Positions 19,455 through 29,130 of a stretch of DNA of 64,000 bases are shown piece after piece. The stretch spans positions 1 to 64,000 of the forward strand of contig CAYGOV010000010.1 in the NCBI GenBank assembly GCA_964351625.1. Direction: 5' to 3'. A model generated the notes under the pieces. The model had not been told where the DNA came from. It saw only the letters and a list, made by a program, of their open reading frames with translations, and ran no database searches. The position numbers were made by a program, and so were the translations under genes. Every line of letters begins with the position of its first letter. Position 1 is the first letter of the stretch. Origin of the DNA: Marinoscillum sp964351625 (GTDB lineage Bacteria; Bacteroidota; Bacteroidia; Cytophagales; Cyclobacteriaceae).

Positions 19455-20558
19455 CTATACTTTAATAAACGTTTTGTTCTTGTACATGTACCACAGCAGT
19501 AGGTATAGAAGTCCAAAACCTCCAATAGTGGTAATCGTCTCGTGATATGCTCCAGTATATTGTGCTATTCCGTAAAGCATGAAATCTGCCATTTTGGGAA
19601 AATCGAGCACATGGGAAATTACGTATGCCGTGATCGCATTCATGCCAATGACTTTTAAAGGAAATGACCAGTTGCTTATTCCTTTCACATCGACAACCCA
19701 GTAGAACATGGCCAATAAAATGAAGCAGACCCCTGATGATGCCAGCACAAATGAGCTTGTCCATATTTTCTTGACAATTGGATGCCATATTCCTAAAATG
19801 AGTCCGAGTAATAGACCTGCTAGGCCAATAATGAAAAGATAGCGTGCCACTTTTTCTCTTGGAAGGCTTGATTTAATGAGTTCTCCTGCAAAGATTCCTG
19901 ATAAGGTTGTAGCTGTGAATCCAAATCCAGTAATTAGCCAGGTGTATTGAGTGCCATCATCCAATCGCCCGAACACCAAACGATCAATGAAGATGGCAAT
20001 ATTCTGATCGGGAAGCAATTGGCTTATTCCTAGACCAGGTACAGGTAACATGGTTAGTATCGAAGCATAGATCACTAGACAAGAGGCAAAAAACACGCAA
20101 AGCCACTTCCGCTCAAGGTGAATATATGCCACACATGAAAAAAGGTAACCAACAGCTATAGCTTGCAAGGTGTTGCTGAATACATGAAACTCACTGGAAT
20201 CAAAGTCCAATAGATTTCCCTGAACAATCCAGCCAAGGAAAAATAGGATGATAAAGCGCTTGATGAGCTTCTTATAGATGGCAGTTTTGGTAGTGTTTTC
20301 TTGCATCCTTTTGGATAAAGAAAATGGAATCACAGCACCTACCACGAACAGAAATAGGGGCATAATGATATCATAGAAGGTAGAACCAAACCATTCTGGA
20401 TGCTCAAATTGCTCTGCCAATGTAGCGGTGAAAGAGGTGTTTGCTGCCTTATGCAGGGTGTTAAAAAACTGATCTGCAAAAATGATCATCAACATATCAA
20501 AGCCTCTCAATACATCAATTGAAAGTATTCGATTTTGTTTCGCTAAGATTTCACTCAT
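19455..20558 (-). CDS. DUF5009/NagX-like membrane acyltransferase family protein
   Basis: A 367-residue polytopic membrane protein with about ten hydrophobic segments. It opens with RILSIDVLRGFDMLMI, the signature shared by heparan-alpha-glucosaminide N-acetyltransferase (HGSNAT), bacterial NagX and DUF5009 proteins, and has DIIMPLFLFVVGAVIPFS near 65-82. HGSNAT moves an acetyl group across a membrane to glucosamine ends; NagX genes sit in GlcNAc-use clusters of other bacteria. Here the neighbouring genes point to galactosamine, so a role in acetylating or deacetylating amino sugars at the membrane is an attractive guess. It is separated from the operon upstream by a strong terminator, so it has its own promoter or depends on readthrough. 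Confidence 0.8.
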   Translation of the reverse strand: MSEILAKQNRILSIDVLRGFDMLMIIFADQFFNTLHKAANTSFTATLAEQFEHPEWFGSTFYDIIMPLFLFVVGAVIPFSLSKRMQENTTKTAIYKKLIKRFIILFFLGWIVQGNLLDFDSSEFHVFSNTLQAIAVGYLFSCVAYIHLERKWLCVFFASCLVIYASILTMLPVPGLGISQLLPDQNIAIFIDRLVFGRLDDGTQYTWLITGFGFTATTLSGIFAGELIKSSLPREKVARYLFIIGLAGLLLGLILGIWHPIVKKIWTSSFVLASSGVCFILLAMFYWVVDVKGISNWSFPLKVIGMNAITAYVISHVLDFPKMADFMLYGIAQYTGAYHETITTIGGFGLLYLLLWYMYKNKTFIKV

Positions 20559-20586
20559 AAAATTTTAGTTTAGTAAGTCAAGTCAC

Positions 20587-20611
20587 AAAAAATGTGTTGC
20601 TCACATTTTTT
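20587..20611 (-). terminator. Terminator closing the SSS-to-DUF4832 operon
   Basis: A perfect 10-bp stem, AAAAAATGTG (20587-20596) with CACATTTTTT (20602-20611), and loop TTGCT. Its arms give a U-run in either direction. It lies just after the stop of the minus-strand gene at 20620 and before the start of the NagX-like gene. Confidence 0.85.
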
Positions 20612-20619
20612 AGAAACAC

Positions 20620-21867
20620 CTACAAATCTGCCTCAAACTCAATCTTTTGACCATTTACTAATCGGTCACTTTCAATAGTCAATATTGGGTTTTTTCCACC
20701 TGATTCCACTTTGAATTGGCGTGTTTCTCCTGCTTGAAGATATTTCAATGATTGCGTAGCTCTAACCCCATTCACAGTGATATAGGCATCATAGTAGATA
20801 GGAGCAACTCCAGTATTGGTGACCGTGACCAGGGAATTACTTTTGCTTGCTTTGAACTCCGTGACTTTGAATTTGTATCCACAAGCCATGCTGTGTTCGC
20901 GCAATCTGTCCAAATTGATGTACTTCAGCCACTGCTCACAGATCATGAAGGTCATGCCAAATTCACGAGATTTCTCGCTCCATGCTGCGTCCACAAAGGC
21001 CGATCTTTTTTTGGTTGGAAACAATATTTCGCCACCCGCTGGTGATTCTTCAAATCTTTTGAGACCGAAGAACTTCCAACCATCATAGTTGTAGCCGGGC
21101 TCCCAAGCAAGGTGAAAGGAGTCATCAAAAATCCCAAATTTGCATTTCAGTAACTCCGGTTGCGTAGCGAATGGAGTGTTCGTGTCATCTTTTGCATCTT
21201 GCGAAATCATCCAATGCGTTTCCTTAAATAAGGTATCTATATGCTTCAGGTATTTTGCCTGAAAATTAAAACTAGGGAAATTGGTGCCGGGAATTTCTTG
21301 AGGGTCGTAGATATGATACTCTGACCATAAGCCAAAACCTACTTGCAGGAAAGCCAAACGAGGATCAGTATCGTACTTGGCTGCAAATCGCTCATAAAAC
21401 TCCAGATAAAATCGCTCCACTTCAGGATGCGACCAATCAGGAAACCCGGTATCGTTCCCTTCACTTTTAGCTATCAGATTATCGTAATCAGGTAGGGCTT
21501 TTATATATGCAGGAATAGAAGACTCTTGTCCAGGATAAGTATCCCAGAAGCGTAGAATCATCTGATGAGAACGGCTTGCTGCTGAGTTCAGTTTTGCTTC
21601 CACAGCTGACCAATCATAAACTCCTTTTTCTTTCACAATATCACTGTATTGCATGTAGGAATACTCCATTTGGATAGCATCCGTATCCTTGTTTTCGAGT
21701 TCCTCCCACAAGACAATTCCTGTCATTGGCTGTACGCTGTTTATTTCACTTTTTAGTGAAATAGCTTCATATTCATTTCCCTGGGGAGTATTTGACTGAG
21801 CTATAGCGATACTGCTTGCACAAAAGGTCGTAGCACCAATGAATACATTTCTAAAAATTGATTTCAT
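20620..21867 (-). CDS. DUF4832-like putative TIM-barrel glycosidase
   Basis: A 415-residue secreted protein (signal ending SIAIAQ). I recognise it as close kin of the gene at 54035-55576, sharing SVQPMTGIV, KGVYDW, SEG-D-x-FPDW, YHIYD and VGFGLWSEYH. E183 in GLWSEYH and E280 in SPAGGE are conserved across four proteins of this window and could be the acid/base and nucleophile of a clan-A-type barrel; FDDSFH near 248-252 is also shared. The C-terminal 90 residues form a beta-domain (DAYITVNGVRATQSLK). No activity is known to me for this family. It is the last gene of the operon starting with the SSS symporter, 30 bases after the haloperoxidase-like gene, and is closed by a strong terminator. 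Confidence 0.75.
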   Translation of the reverse strand: MKSIFRNVFIGATTFCASSIAIAQSNTPQGNEYEAISLKSEINSVQPMTGIVLWEELENKDTDAIQMEYSYMQYSDIVKEKGVYDWSAVEAKLNSAASRSHQMILRFWDTYPGQESSIPAYIKALPDYDNLIAKSEGNDTGFPDWSHPEVERFYLEFYERFAAKYDTDPRLAFLQVGFGLWSEYHIYDPQEIPGTNFPSFNFQAKYLKHIDTLFKETHWMISQDAKDDTNTPFATQPELLKCKFGIFDDSFHLAWEPGYNYDGWKFFGLKRFEESPAGGEILFPTKKRSAFVDAAWSEKSREFGMTFMICEQWLKYINLDRLREHSMACGYKFKVTEFKASKSNSLVTVTNTGVAPIYYDAYITVNGVRATQSLKYLQAGETRQFKVESGGKNPILTIESDRLVNGQKIEFEADL

Positions 21868-21897
21868 AATCTTAGGTATTTATTATGCTGTTCGTGG

Positions 21898-24081
21898 TTA
21901 TTCAACCAGTACCTTAATTGCCGATCTTTCATTACTTCTGATTGTTTGGAAAAAGTACAATCCCTTCGGTAAATCAATATCTAGTTGGAAGCTATTACGA
22001 TTGGTTATGGTCTTTTCGTAGTGTTTTTTACCTTGAGCATCATAGATGATTAAATGAGCGTCTATTATATGATCTCCTTGCAAATTGAGTTGATGTCCGT
22101 GTTTTACAGGGTTAGGATAGATTGACCAATTATTCGATTTTGAAGAATTGCTGTAGAGAAGAGCTTCTCCTTCAAAGTATTTCATAGCTTTTGCTAGGAC
22201 CTCCTTTGCTACGATTGGCCCAATTTTTCTGCCTGGTATATCATCGGCAGGAGGGTGGATGCCTCCCCAAATTCGAGAAAGACTGCACTGATCCGCTGCG
22301 TCTTTGTAAGTAGCCCATTGCAGTGTCACATCCACACTAGGACCTTTTTCAAAAACCAAGAATTCATCCTTCGGTGCATGAAATTCGCCCATTCCACCGG
22401 GGAAATAGGCAGTCCCAGTGATCTGTGTGAGTACTTCAGCCGCTGCGCTAGAATAAGTAGAGTGACCAGATATATATCCAGCAAAAGGAGGGGTGACAAA
22501 GGTTGGTCTCTGGTAAGGCCACCAATTTTCTGCTAATATCCAACCTACACCCGCTACATCTACTTCCGGATTCTCAATGTAATCGTGACCTTTCCAACTA
22601 AACAGTTTTATTTTTCCGATATTTTCTGGGTTCTCAGCAAGTGGGTCACCTTCTTTTACGATTTCAGCGTATCCATCCAGAAGGGGAATGCCATGAGGAT
22701 GGTAATTGTCTAAAGTTTCATCAGAAGATTGCCCCATCGTGCCCATGTAGCGAATTGCCGAGATAGGTCGAATGTAATCGTACCAACCCTTTATGCTCCA
22801 TGAAGATATGGCAACATCGTGCATAGCAGCGCCTAAAGCGAAGTAGGTTTTTACATCATATTCTATTCTTTCTTCGAAGACTTCTGTCCCCATGAATTTT
22901 GCCTCAAATAATGGATGATCCATTACGTAATCGATGATCGCAAACCAATGTCCGGGTGGGGTTTCAGAGTCTGGGCCATCTGCCCAGAATTCTGCGAGCA
23001 CGCGCGCATAGTCTCCTCTAGGGACTATTTGTGATTCGTAGGGAAGTCCTGTGATTGGGTTTACAGAATGGCCTGCCTGCAGTGTACCCCCATCAGGCAG
23101 ATAAAAGGCTTTATACTCTTCCAAACTTTCGGGATACTCGGCTACATTGCCAATCCTTTTTGGAGAGATATCCCACATTATATTGTCTGTGGCATCTAGC
23201 TGCGCTCCCCATTGAGAGACCAGATCAAAACCCCATTTATAGGCTTCTTGCGAATCTTCATTAGTGATTTTCGGAGGAGTTCCAGGGTCATGATAGACAA
23301 TGTAGGTATCTCCATCCCGGGTATAGGTTGTTTTTGATTTGCTGGTGAGCGCAAAGCCTGAGACATTTCCCCATTCTGGGCTCAGAAATTTCGGTGTGGT
23401 GCCAGCTATAAGATTACCACTTTGATCTACAAAAGTTTCGAAGGTCAACGGTTGCCACCTGTTCGGGTCTACCAACTGTATGGGATCGTTCTCCGTGAGT
23501 AGTAGCGGAGCGTTTATCGGATGATAGTATAGATTTTCATACTCCCCCTGTTCGTTTGATCTATCCATTAGCCCAAAACGAATAATCTCCGAAGCAATGA
23601 AATTACCCAGGCTTGATGCAGAGCCATCAGCATAGTCTATAGATATATTCCTTGTACTGTAGTTAAAATGATTCATCAAAGAATCGAAGTAATGTTGAGT
23701 GACAGCTTGGTTCGGTGACTTAGCAAAGCGGAAAGTGAGAAGGCGATATACGGCATGACTCAGGACTTCTTCTTTATCAATAGACTTGTCTAAAGAAGCT
23801 ATGGAAAAGTCAGATTGAAAGTCACCAAGTGTATTTCCAATCAAATAGGGTTGTGCCTTTGAATCAAAAAGTGCCCAAGTATCATACATCGCGATACTCA
23901 CATGGAATAGATTGCGGGCGTGAATGGTTGGTCTAGCAAAGTCATTCCTTACTCCATGTAAGGTGGCTTCTATCCAATGTCTTGCAATAGTGCGATCTTG
24001 AGCATTATTAGTCTGTCCGAAAGAAATGAATACACTCAGGAAAAGTAACAACATGAATAGACTAACCGCTTTGATCTTCAT
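21898..24081 (-). CDS. Vanadium-dependent haloperoxidase-like protein with T9SS domain
   Basis: A 727-residue secreted protein (signal ending FISFGQ) of the PAP2/vanadium haloperoxidase superfamily. All vanadate-pocket motifs are present: K431 and R438 in KGWYDYIRP, S538-G539-H540 in YISGHST, and R603 with H609 in SRIWGGIHPPADD. A PAP2-like all-helical core therefore spans about 410-640. The N-terminal 400 residues are long compared with small bacterial haloperoxidases. The last 80 residues (IYPNP to IKVLVE) are a T9SS type A sorting domain, so it works outside the cell. Haloperoxidases oxidise halides with H2O2; a phosphatase activity is the alternative. It sits between an FG-GAP protein and a DUF4832-like gene in a sugar operon, which is unusual. 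Confidence 0.85.
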   Translation of the reverse strand: MKIKAVSLFMLLLFLSVFISFGQTNNAQDRTIARHWIEATLHGVRNDFARPTIHARNLFHVSIAMYDTWALFDSKAQPYLIGNTLGDFQSDFSIASLDKSIDKEEVLSHAVYRLLTFRFAKSPNQAVTQHYFDSLMNHFNYSTRNISIDYADGSASSLGNFIASEIIRFGLMDRSNEQGEYENLYYHPINAPLLLTENDPIQLVDPNRWQPLTFETFVDQSGNLIAGTTPKFLSPEWGNVSGFALTSKSKTTYTRDGDTYIVYHDPGTPPKITNEDSQEAYKWGFDLVSQWGAQLDATDNIMWDISPKRIGNVAEYPESLEEYKAFYLPDGGTLQAGHSVNPITGLPYESQIVPRGDYARVLAEFWADGPDSETPPGHWFAIIDYVMDHPLFEAKFMGTEVFEERIEYDVKTYFALGAAMHDVAISSWSIKGWYDYIRPISAIRYMGTMGQSSDETLDNYHPHGIPLLDGYAEIVKEGDPLAENPENIGKIKLFSWKGHDYIENPEVDVAGVGWILAENWWPYQRPTFVTPPFAGYISGHSTYSSAAAEVLTQITGTAYFPGGMGEFHAPKDEFLVFEKGPSVDVTLQWATYKDAADQCSLSRIWGGIHPPADDIPGRKIGPIVAKEVLAKAMKYFEGEALLYSNSSKSNNWSIYPNPVKHGHQLNLQGDHIIDAHLIIYDAQGKKHYEKTITNRNSFQLDIDLPKGLYFFQTIRSNERSAIKVLVE

Positions 24082-24093
24082 TACTTCACAGGA

Positions 24094-26265
24094 TTATCTC
24101 TGAATGCTTAGTTTTAAGGATTGAGTATCGTCACCTTCTTCTACCTGAATTAGATAAATCCCACTTTTTAATTTCGAAATATCAATGGCCTCACCTTTAT
24201 AGGTTTCGAAATAATCCTTCAACCAAAGTTTACCATATATATCATAAATAAGGATTTTGACTTGATTTTGAGTGGGTCCTTGCAATCGCACAAAATCATT
24301 TGCAGGGTTCGGGTATGCTTTGATATTTGTCTCTGTCAGGTTTCCAAGTGGAGCAAGAATTTCTGCTATTTCCATTTTTACAGTCTCAGATACGCAATTA
24401 GTTACACTTGTCTCTGTTACAGTCAACCACCTATCTTCTGCATTGTGCCATATCACCTGAACTTCATGTAATCCTTGACCGAGAATCACAGAGCCATTAT
24501 TTGCTTCCCATGCATAGGTGCTCTCTGAGTTTTCTGTATAGCTGTAGATAAGCGGAACCATGGCCTTTACTTCTTGAGGGCCATTGATTGTGTAAGTTGA
24601 AAGATAGGTGCATGAGCCATCTTCTTCTGTAGCATATGGGTTGAAGGAGCATGAGTTGATATCCTTACATCCTGGAATTTCTAACTCATCACAAACTCCG
24701 TCTTGGTCCGCATCATTGATGCAACCAGCACAATCATAATAGGTCTCATTGAATCTACACAGTTCATTTTTCGGAACGACATCCGGACGATAGTTGCAGG
24801 CGTCTTGAAGGTTGCAGCCAAAGTTTGGTTCTGTAATTAGAAGTTTTTGATTCGAAGAGACTTCCAAAACCTCACTTATATTTCCAGAAGGCCACTCCAC
24901 TACTATTTTATCAATAACATCTCTCGTGCCTACCCCAAACATCTGTGTATAACTCAGTTGAGAACAGAAGCTTTCCCCGCTAGCCACTCGCCGCTTCAAA
25001 ACTCGATCTCCTAAGTGCAGACTGATCACGGCACCAATGCCAAACGAGTTGGAGACAGTACCTTCCAGGTCGACTGATAAGTAGTTGTTCTCTGAAAAAT
25101 TATTCTTCCAAAAGGTATTTACCCCCTTCACCGTTCCTGTCAGTGTCATGCTGTTTTTCACTAAATCAGCATAGCCGTCATTGTTGTAATCTCCTATACT
25201 GAAGCCATTGTTGAAAAAACGGTCTCTACTAAATCCCCATTCGTCGTTTACTCTACGATAGGGCACATCATTTCCCATATTTTCGAACATATAGTTGACC
25301 TGACCTCCAACAATATGCAGATCGAGATCGGAATCGTTATCAGCATCAAAAAAGATTGCACCAAAGGTAAGGCTGCGTATTTTAATCCCTTTCTCTTCAG
25401 CTACGTCAGTGAAGGTGCCGTCTTGATTGTTTCGCAGAAGTATTGTGCCTTCTCTGGTGTTGGAAACATAGATATCGAACCAACCATCTTCGTTGTAATC
25501 CGCCACAGAGGCAGTCATAGAGTTCATTCTTTGATTGGCATTGCTGATAAGGGAGACATCCGTGAAGGTGCCATTGCCATTATTCCTAAAAAGCTGATTT
25601 CCTTGTTCCCAATCTTGGGCTAAAAAAAGATCTGATAGACCATCATTATTGTAATCAAAACTAGTCATCGTCAAGACGCTGTTTCCTTTCCCTAAGAGAC
25701 CTGCTTTACTCGTGTGATCAATGAAGGAATTACCGTCAATATTTCTGTAAAGTTCCACCCATCCTTCCTCTTCAGGAGTGCGATAAGTCACGATTAGATC
25801 CAGCCAACCGTCGTTATTATAATCCATCCAAAGCGCCGTGAAAGTCAGTTGATCTGTATCAGGTAAGCCAACTTCTGAAGTCACATCCTGAAAGCTCAGA
25901 TTCCCCAGGTTTTTGTAAAGTCTATTTTGATTGGATGAGGTGACATAAAGATCCAGCTGTTTGTCATTGTTATAATCAATCCAAAAGATCTGCTTGGTTT
26001 CTGTGGTGTTATCTACTAAGGGCTCAAGTTCTGTAAACCCATTGCCATTATTTTTATGAAACCGTATCGGGTCACCAGGGCCTGAAGCAAATGTGAGATC
26101 ATCTAATCCATCTTGATCAAAATCAGCGAAGCTCACACCACCGCCGTATTCATCTGTATTGAAGTCATAGTTTATGCCTAGTGATTCTCCTATTTCTACA
26201 AACCCCTGGCCTAGACCAATAAAGGCAGATAAGATTAAAACACATGCAGTTCCTATTGCTTTCAT
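24094..26265 (-). CDS. FG-GAP/VCBS repeat protein with ASPIC/UnbV and T9SS domains
   Basis: A 723-residue secreted protein. After the signal peptide come about seven FG-GAP/VCBS-type propeller repeats with calcium-binding D-x-D-x-DG loops (DFDQDGLDD, DYNNDGWLD, DYNEDGWFD, DADNDSDLD), residues about 25-375. Residues about 395-470 match the ASPIC/UnbV domain (SYTQMFGVG, VVEWPSG). Then come two GC-x-ACNY-type cysteine-rich repeats with DADQDGVCD, and a C-terminal T9SS sorting domain (AYPNPANDF to LKLSIQR). Such proteins are surface adhesins or binding proteins of unknown ligand. The stop overlaps nothing, but its start overlaps the kinase stop by four bases, so it is translated from the symporter-kinase transcript. 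Confidence 0.87.
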   Translation of the reverse strand: MKAIGTACVLILSAFIGLGQGFVEIGESLGINYDFNTDEYGGGVSFADFDQDGLDDLTFASGPGDPIRFHKNNGNGFTELEPLVDNTTETKQIFWIDYNNDKQLDLYVTSSNQNRLYKNLGNLSFQDVTSEVGLPDTDQLTFTALWMDYNNDGWLDLIVTYRTPEEEGWVELYRNIDGNSFIDHTSKAGLLGKGNSVLTMTSFDYNNDGLSDLFLAQDWEQGNQLFRNNGNGTFTDVSLISNANQRMNSMTASVADYNEDGWFDIYVSNTREGTILLRNNQDGTFTDVAEEKGIKIRSLTFGAIFFDADNDSDLDLHIVGGQVNYMFENMGNDVPYRRVNDEWGFSRDRFFNNGFSIGDYNNDGYADLVKNSMTLTGTVKGVNTFWKNNFSENNYLSVDLEGTVSNSFGIGAVISLHLGDRVLKRRVASGESFCSQLSYTQMFGVGTRDVIDKIVVEWPSGNISEVLEVSSNQKLLITEPNFGCNLQDACNYRPDVVPKNELCRFNETYYDCAGCINDADQDGVCDELEIPGCKDINSCSFNPYATEEDGSCTYLSTYTINGPQEVKAMVPLIYSYTENSESTYAWEANNGSVILGQGLHEVQVIWHNAEDRWLTVTETSVTNCVSETVKMEIAEILAPLGNLTETNIKAYPNPANDFVRLQGPTQNQVKILIYDIYGKLWLKDYFETYKGEAIDISKLKSGIYLIQVEEGDDTQSLKLSIQR

Positions 26266-27188
26266 TTTAATGCTCCTTTCTTGACTTGATTTTCAAAAAG
26301 CCTTTGCACATCTGATTTGTTTAGCATTCCCAGTTCTTCTTTCAAGCAATTCGCGGCACCACAAGCAGCTCCCATATAGGCGATACCTTGGGAACCCAAA
26401 GCTTTGATATGACCAGCTAGTATCCCTGCAACTAGGCAGTCACCTGATCCTATGGTGCTTATTACTTCTTCAATTTTTGCTAGTGCTTTGAATTCTCCTT
26501 CATTAGTGAATAATGACAGCCCTTTAGATCCATCTGTGATAGCCGCTTCGCTGCAGTGTCTCAATATCATTTTCTTTGATGATTCAAAATCAGTGTTGAA
26601 ATGCTCTGTGATTTCTTTACGGTTCAGGTGTACACCAAATGGATTTTCAGCTAGGGCATTTTTTAGTTGGATTCCAGTGCAATCGATGTATGTCTTGAGT
26701 CCACTTTTTTGAGCCAAAGCGACAATTTGAGCATAACCATCTTCAGGACTTCCTTTTGGCCAAGATCCACACAGAGCTACCATGCTGTATTGGTTCAGAG
26801 TGCTTTTAATCTCACTGATTAATTGTTCGAACTGTGAAGACGTAATGTTCGGTCCTGGGCCGAGAATTTCAGTGTCATCAAAGTCACCATCAGATTTGAA
26901 GGTATAGCAGATCCTAGACCAGTCTTCTAAATTTGGCCCAATAAAGTTCATTTTTGGATAGTATTGGGAACCTGCTTTTTTGATCCAACTTCCGGTTTCT
27001 CCACCCCAAAATCCAGCAACTGTTACCGGAATCTCTAATTCCGCAAGGGCCATTGCCACATGGAGACCTTTGCCACCGGGATATCGATCTTCTCTTTTAA
27101 TTCTATTAGGAACACCATTAGCAAATCCATCTATCCACGCATAAGTATCGATAGAGGGGTTAGGGCATACGACTAGGATTGGTTTCAT
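26262..27188 (-). CDS. PfkB-family phosphosugar kinase (1-phosphofructokinase/tagatose-6-phosphate kinase type)
   Basis: A 308-residue cytoplasmic kinase. CPNPSID at the N-terminus and YPGGKGLHVA (36-45) are the hallmarks of the LacC/FruK/PfkB branch that phosphorylates sugar phosphates to bisphosphates; D250 in STIGSGDCLVAG is the catalytic base. With a tagatose-bisphosphate-type aldolase in the same locus (37690-38523), tagatose-6-phosphate is the likeliest substrate, fructose-1-phosphate or fructose-6-phosphate the alternatives. Its start directly abuts the stop of the SSS symporter and its stop overlaps the next start (ATGA), so it is tightly coupled. Family and subtype are clear; the substrate is inferred from context. 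Confidence 0.87.
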   Translation of the reverse strand: MKPILVVCPNPSIDTYAWIDGFANGVPNRIKREDRYPGGKGLHVAMALAELEIPVTVAGFWGGETGSWIKKAGSQYYPKMNFIGPNLEDWSRICYTFKSDGDFDDTEILGPGPNITSSQFEQLISEIKSTLNQYSMVALCGSWPKGSPEDGYAQIVALAQKSGLKTYIDCTGIQLKNALAENPFGVHLNRKEITEHFNTDFESSKKMILRHCSEAAITDGSKGLSLFTNEGEFKALAKIEEVISTIGSGDCLVAGILAGHIKALGSQGIAYMGAACGAANCLKEELGMLNKSDVQRLFENQVKKGALK

Positions 27189-28967
27189 TTAATTAATTTT
27201 TGGCCAAAGCTTCTTAATAGCAAAAGTGCAAATGGTAGCAATTGCAAACAGAATGAACCCTATGAGGTAGTTACCATAAATGATCATTCCAGTGCCCATC
27301 AAGAAGGAATAGACGCCTATTGTACCAGCTACCATACATAGAATTCCTACAGGAACTTTCCATGTTTCCTCCTTTGCGGTGAGAAGTCCAGATTTTGCGG
27401 CTTGTTCAGAAATTCGTTTCCAACCTGGACCCCCAGGGTTCACCTTATTGATGAATGCAATCATCTTATCTGAAGAAGTAGGTGCAGTCGTATAAGCTAC
27501 AATCATCCATCCTACAGTAGTAAATCCTACTCCAATCAATAATTCAACCCACGTTGGGAATGCTTCAAATCCTAATCTCGTGTGCAGTACACCAAAGTAG
27601 ATGGCCACCAAAAAACTAATAATCATGGCCGCCAATTCGGTGGCCGCATTGATCCTCCACCAAAACCATCTCAAGATGAATATTAACCCGGTGCCTGCTC
27701 CAATTTGGAGAAGAATGTTAAAGGCGCTCAAGGCATTGTCTAGCACCAACGCAAATAGCATCGTCAAAATCATTAGGCCTACAGTGATCAATCTTCCCAG
27801 GTTGAGCATTTCCTTTTGCGATGCTTCTGGTTTTACAAAGCGCTTATAGAAATCATTCACAATGTATGATGCGCCCCAATTGAGATGGGTAGATATGGTA
27901 GACATATAGGCTGCAATGAGCGATGTAACAACTAAACCCAATAACCCTGCTGGTATAAAAGTGAGCATAGCGGGGTAACCCAAATCATGGTTGATAATAC
28001 TCTCTGAACCTGGAAAGGCAGTTTTAAAACTTTCTAAATCAGGAAAAACCACTAACGAACAAAGTGCGACAATGATCCAAGGCCAGGGACGGAGCGCATA
28101 GTGCGCTACGTTAAAGAAGAGTACTGCTTTGATAGAATGATCTTCGTTTTTAGCGGCAAACATTCTCTGTGCTATGTAACCACCTCCACCAGGTTCTGCT
28201 CCTGGATACCACACGCTCCACCACTGCACGAGTAGCGGCATCAGGAAGAGCACGACAAATACTTCAGGATTAGATAAGGAGGGAAAAAAGTCTAATTTGT
28301 CAACCACATTTTCATGGGTTAGAAGATTGGTGAGACCACCAACTTTAGGGTGATTCAGCGCCACCACCGCGGCTATAATAGAACCAGCTATGGCCAGAAC
28401 GAATTGAATGAGATCAGTAATCACTACACCTCTCAATCCACCTATGGAGCTATAGATAACTGTTATAGTACCAGCTATGAGTACAGTTTGCCAAGGGGCA
28501 AGCCCCATGAGTATACCTCCAATTTTAATGGCCGCAAGAGAGACGGTAGCCATGATCATCACATTGAAAACCAAGCCGAGGTATATGGCACGAAATCCTC
28601 TTAGGAAACGAGAGATGGTGCCACTGTACCGAAGTTCATAAAACTCCACATCGGTGATGACCCCAGATTTTTTCCACAATCGAGCGTAGACGAATACAGT
28701 CAGCATTCCAGTTAGCAAGAAAGCCCACCAAGCCCAGTTACCTGAAACACCATTCTGGCGCACGATATCAGTTACGAGGTTTGGCGTATCTGTAGAGAAT
28801 GTAGTGGCTACCATGGATACCCCCAAAATCCACCATGGCATTTTTCCACCTGCCGTGAAGTAATCATCAGAGTCCTTTTTCCCTGTTCTGGCTGCCCAGA
28901 TCCCAATAGCTAGGGATACTACGAAAAAGCCAATCACAAAACTCCAATCTAGTGCGCTTAATACCAT
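27189..28967 (-). CDS. Sodium:solute symporter (SSS family)
   Basis: A 592-residue integral membrane protein with 13-15 hydrophobic segments, first of the minus-strand operon. It shows SSS-family patterns: FFVVSLAIGIWAAR in the first segment, SMVATTFSTDTPN in the second, and SLIAAYMSTISTHLNWGASY near the eighth. Members import sugars, amino acids or vitamins with sodium; Bacteroidota PULs often contain one for the monosaccharide. Being joined without a gap to a sugar-phosphate kinase gene strongly suggests it brings in the sugar of this locus, possibly galactosamine or N-acetylgalactosamine (inference). The 163-base region upstream is shared with the divergent GH109-type gene. Confidence 0.9.
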   Translation of the reverse strand: MVLSALDWSFVIGFFVVSLAIGIWAARTGKKDSDDYFTAGGKMPWWILGVSMVATTFSTDTPNLVTDIVRQNGVSGNWAWWAFLLTGMLTVFVYARLWKKSGVITDVEFYELRYSGTISRFLRGFRAIYLGLVFNVMIMATVSLAAIKIGGILMGLAPWQTVLIAGTITVIYSSIGGLRGVVITDLIQFVLAIAGSIIAAVVALNHPKVGGLTNLLTHENVVDKLDFFPSLSNPEVFVVLFLMPLLVQWWSVWYPGAEPGGGGYIAQRMFAAKNEDHSIKAVLFFNVAHYALRPWPWIIVALCSLVVFPDLESFKTAFPGSESIINHDLGYPAMLTFIPAGLLGLVVTSLIAAYMSTISTHLNWGASYIVNDFYKRFVKPEASQKEMLNLGRLITVGLMILTMLFALVLDNALSAFNILLQIGAGTGLIFILRWFWWRINAATELAAMIISFLVAIYFGVLHTRLGFEAFPTWVELLIGVGFTTVGWMIVAYTTAPTSSDKMIAFINKVNPGGPGWKRISEQAAKSGLLTAKEETWKVPVGILCMVAGTIGVYSFLMGTGMIIYGNYLIGFILFAIATICTFAIKKLWPKIN

Positions 28968-29130
28968 TGATCGTAAGAGGTTATAGTTTAGAAATGAAAC
29001 CTAAAGTTAATTTTTATCATTCAAAAACTTTCTTTGTTTACAATTTAAAGTTTCAAAAGCTTATTAAATAAAAAAAAACGTACTAAATTCATTTTTTCAT
29101 TCTCACAAAAACAACTAAAATAAGATAAAT

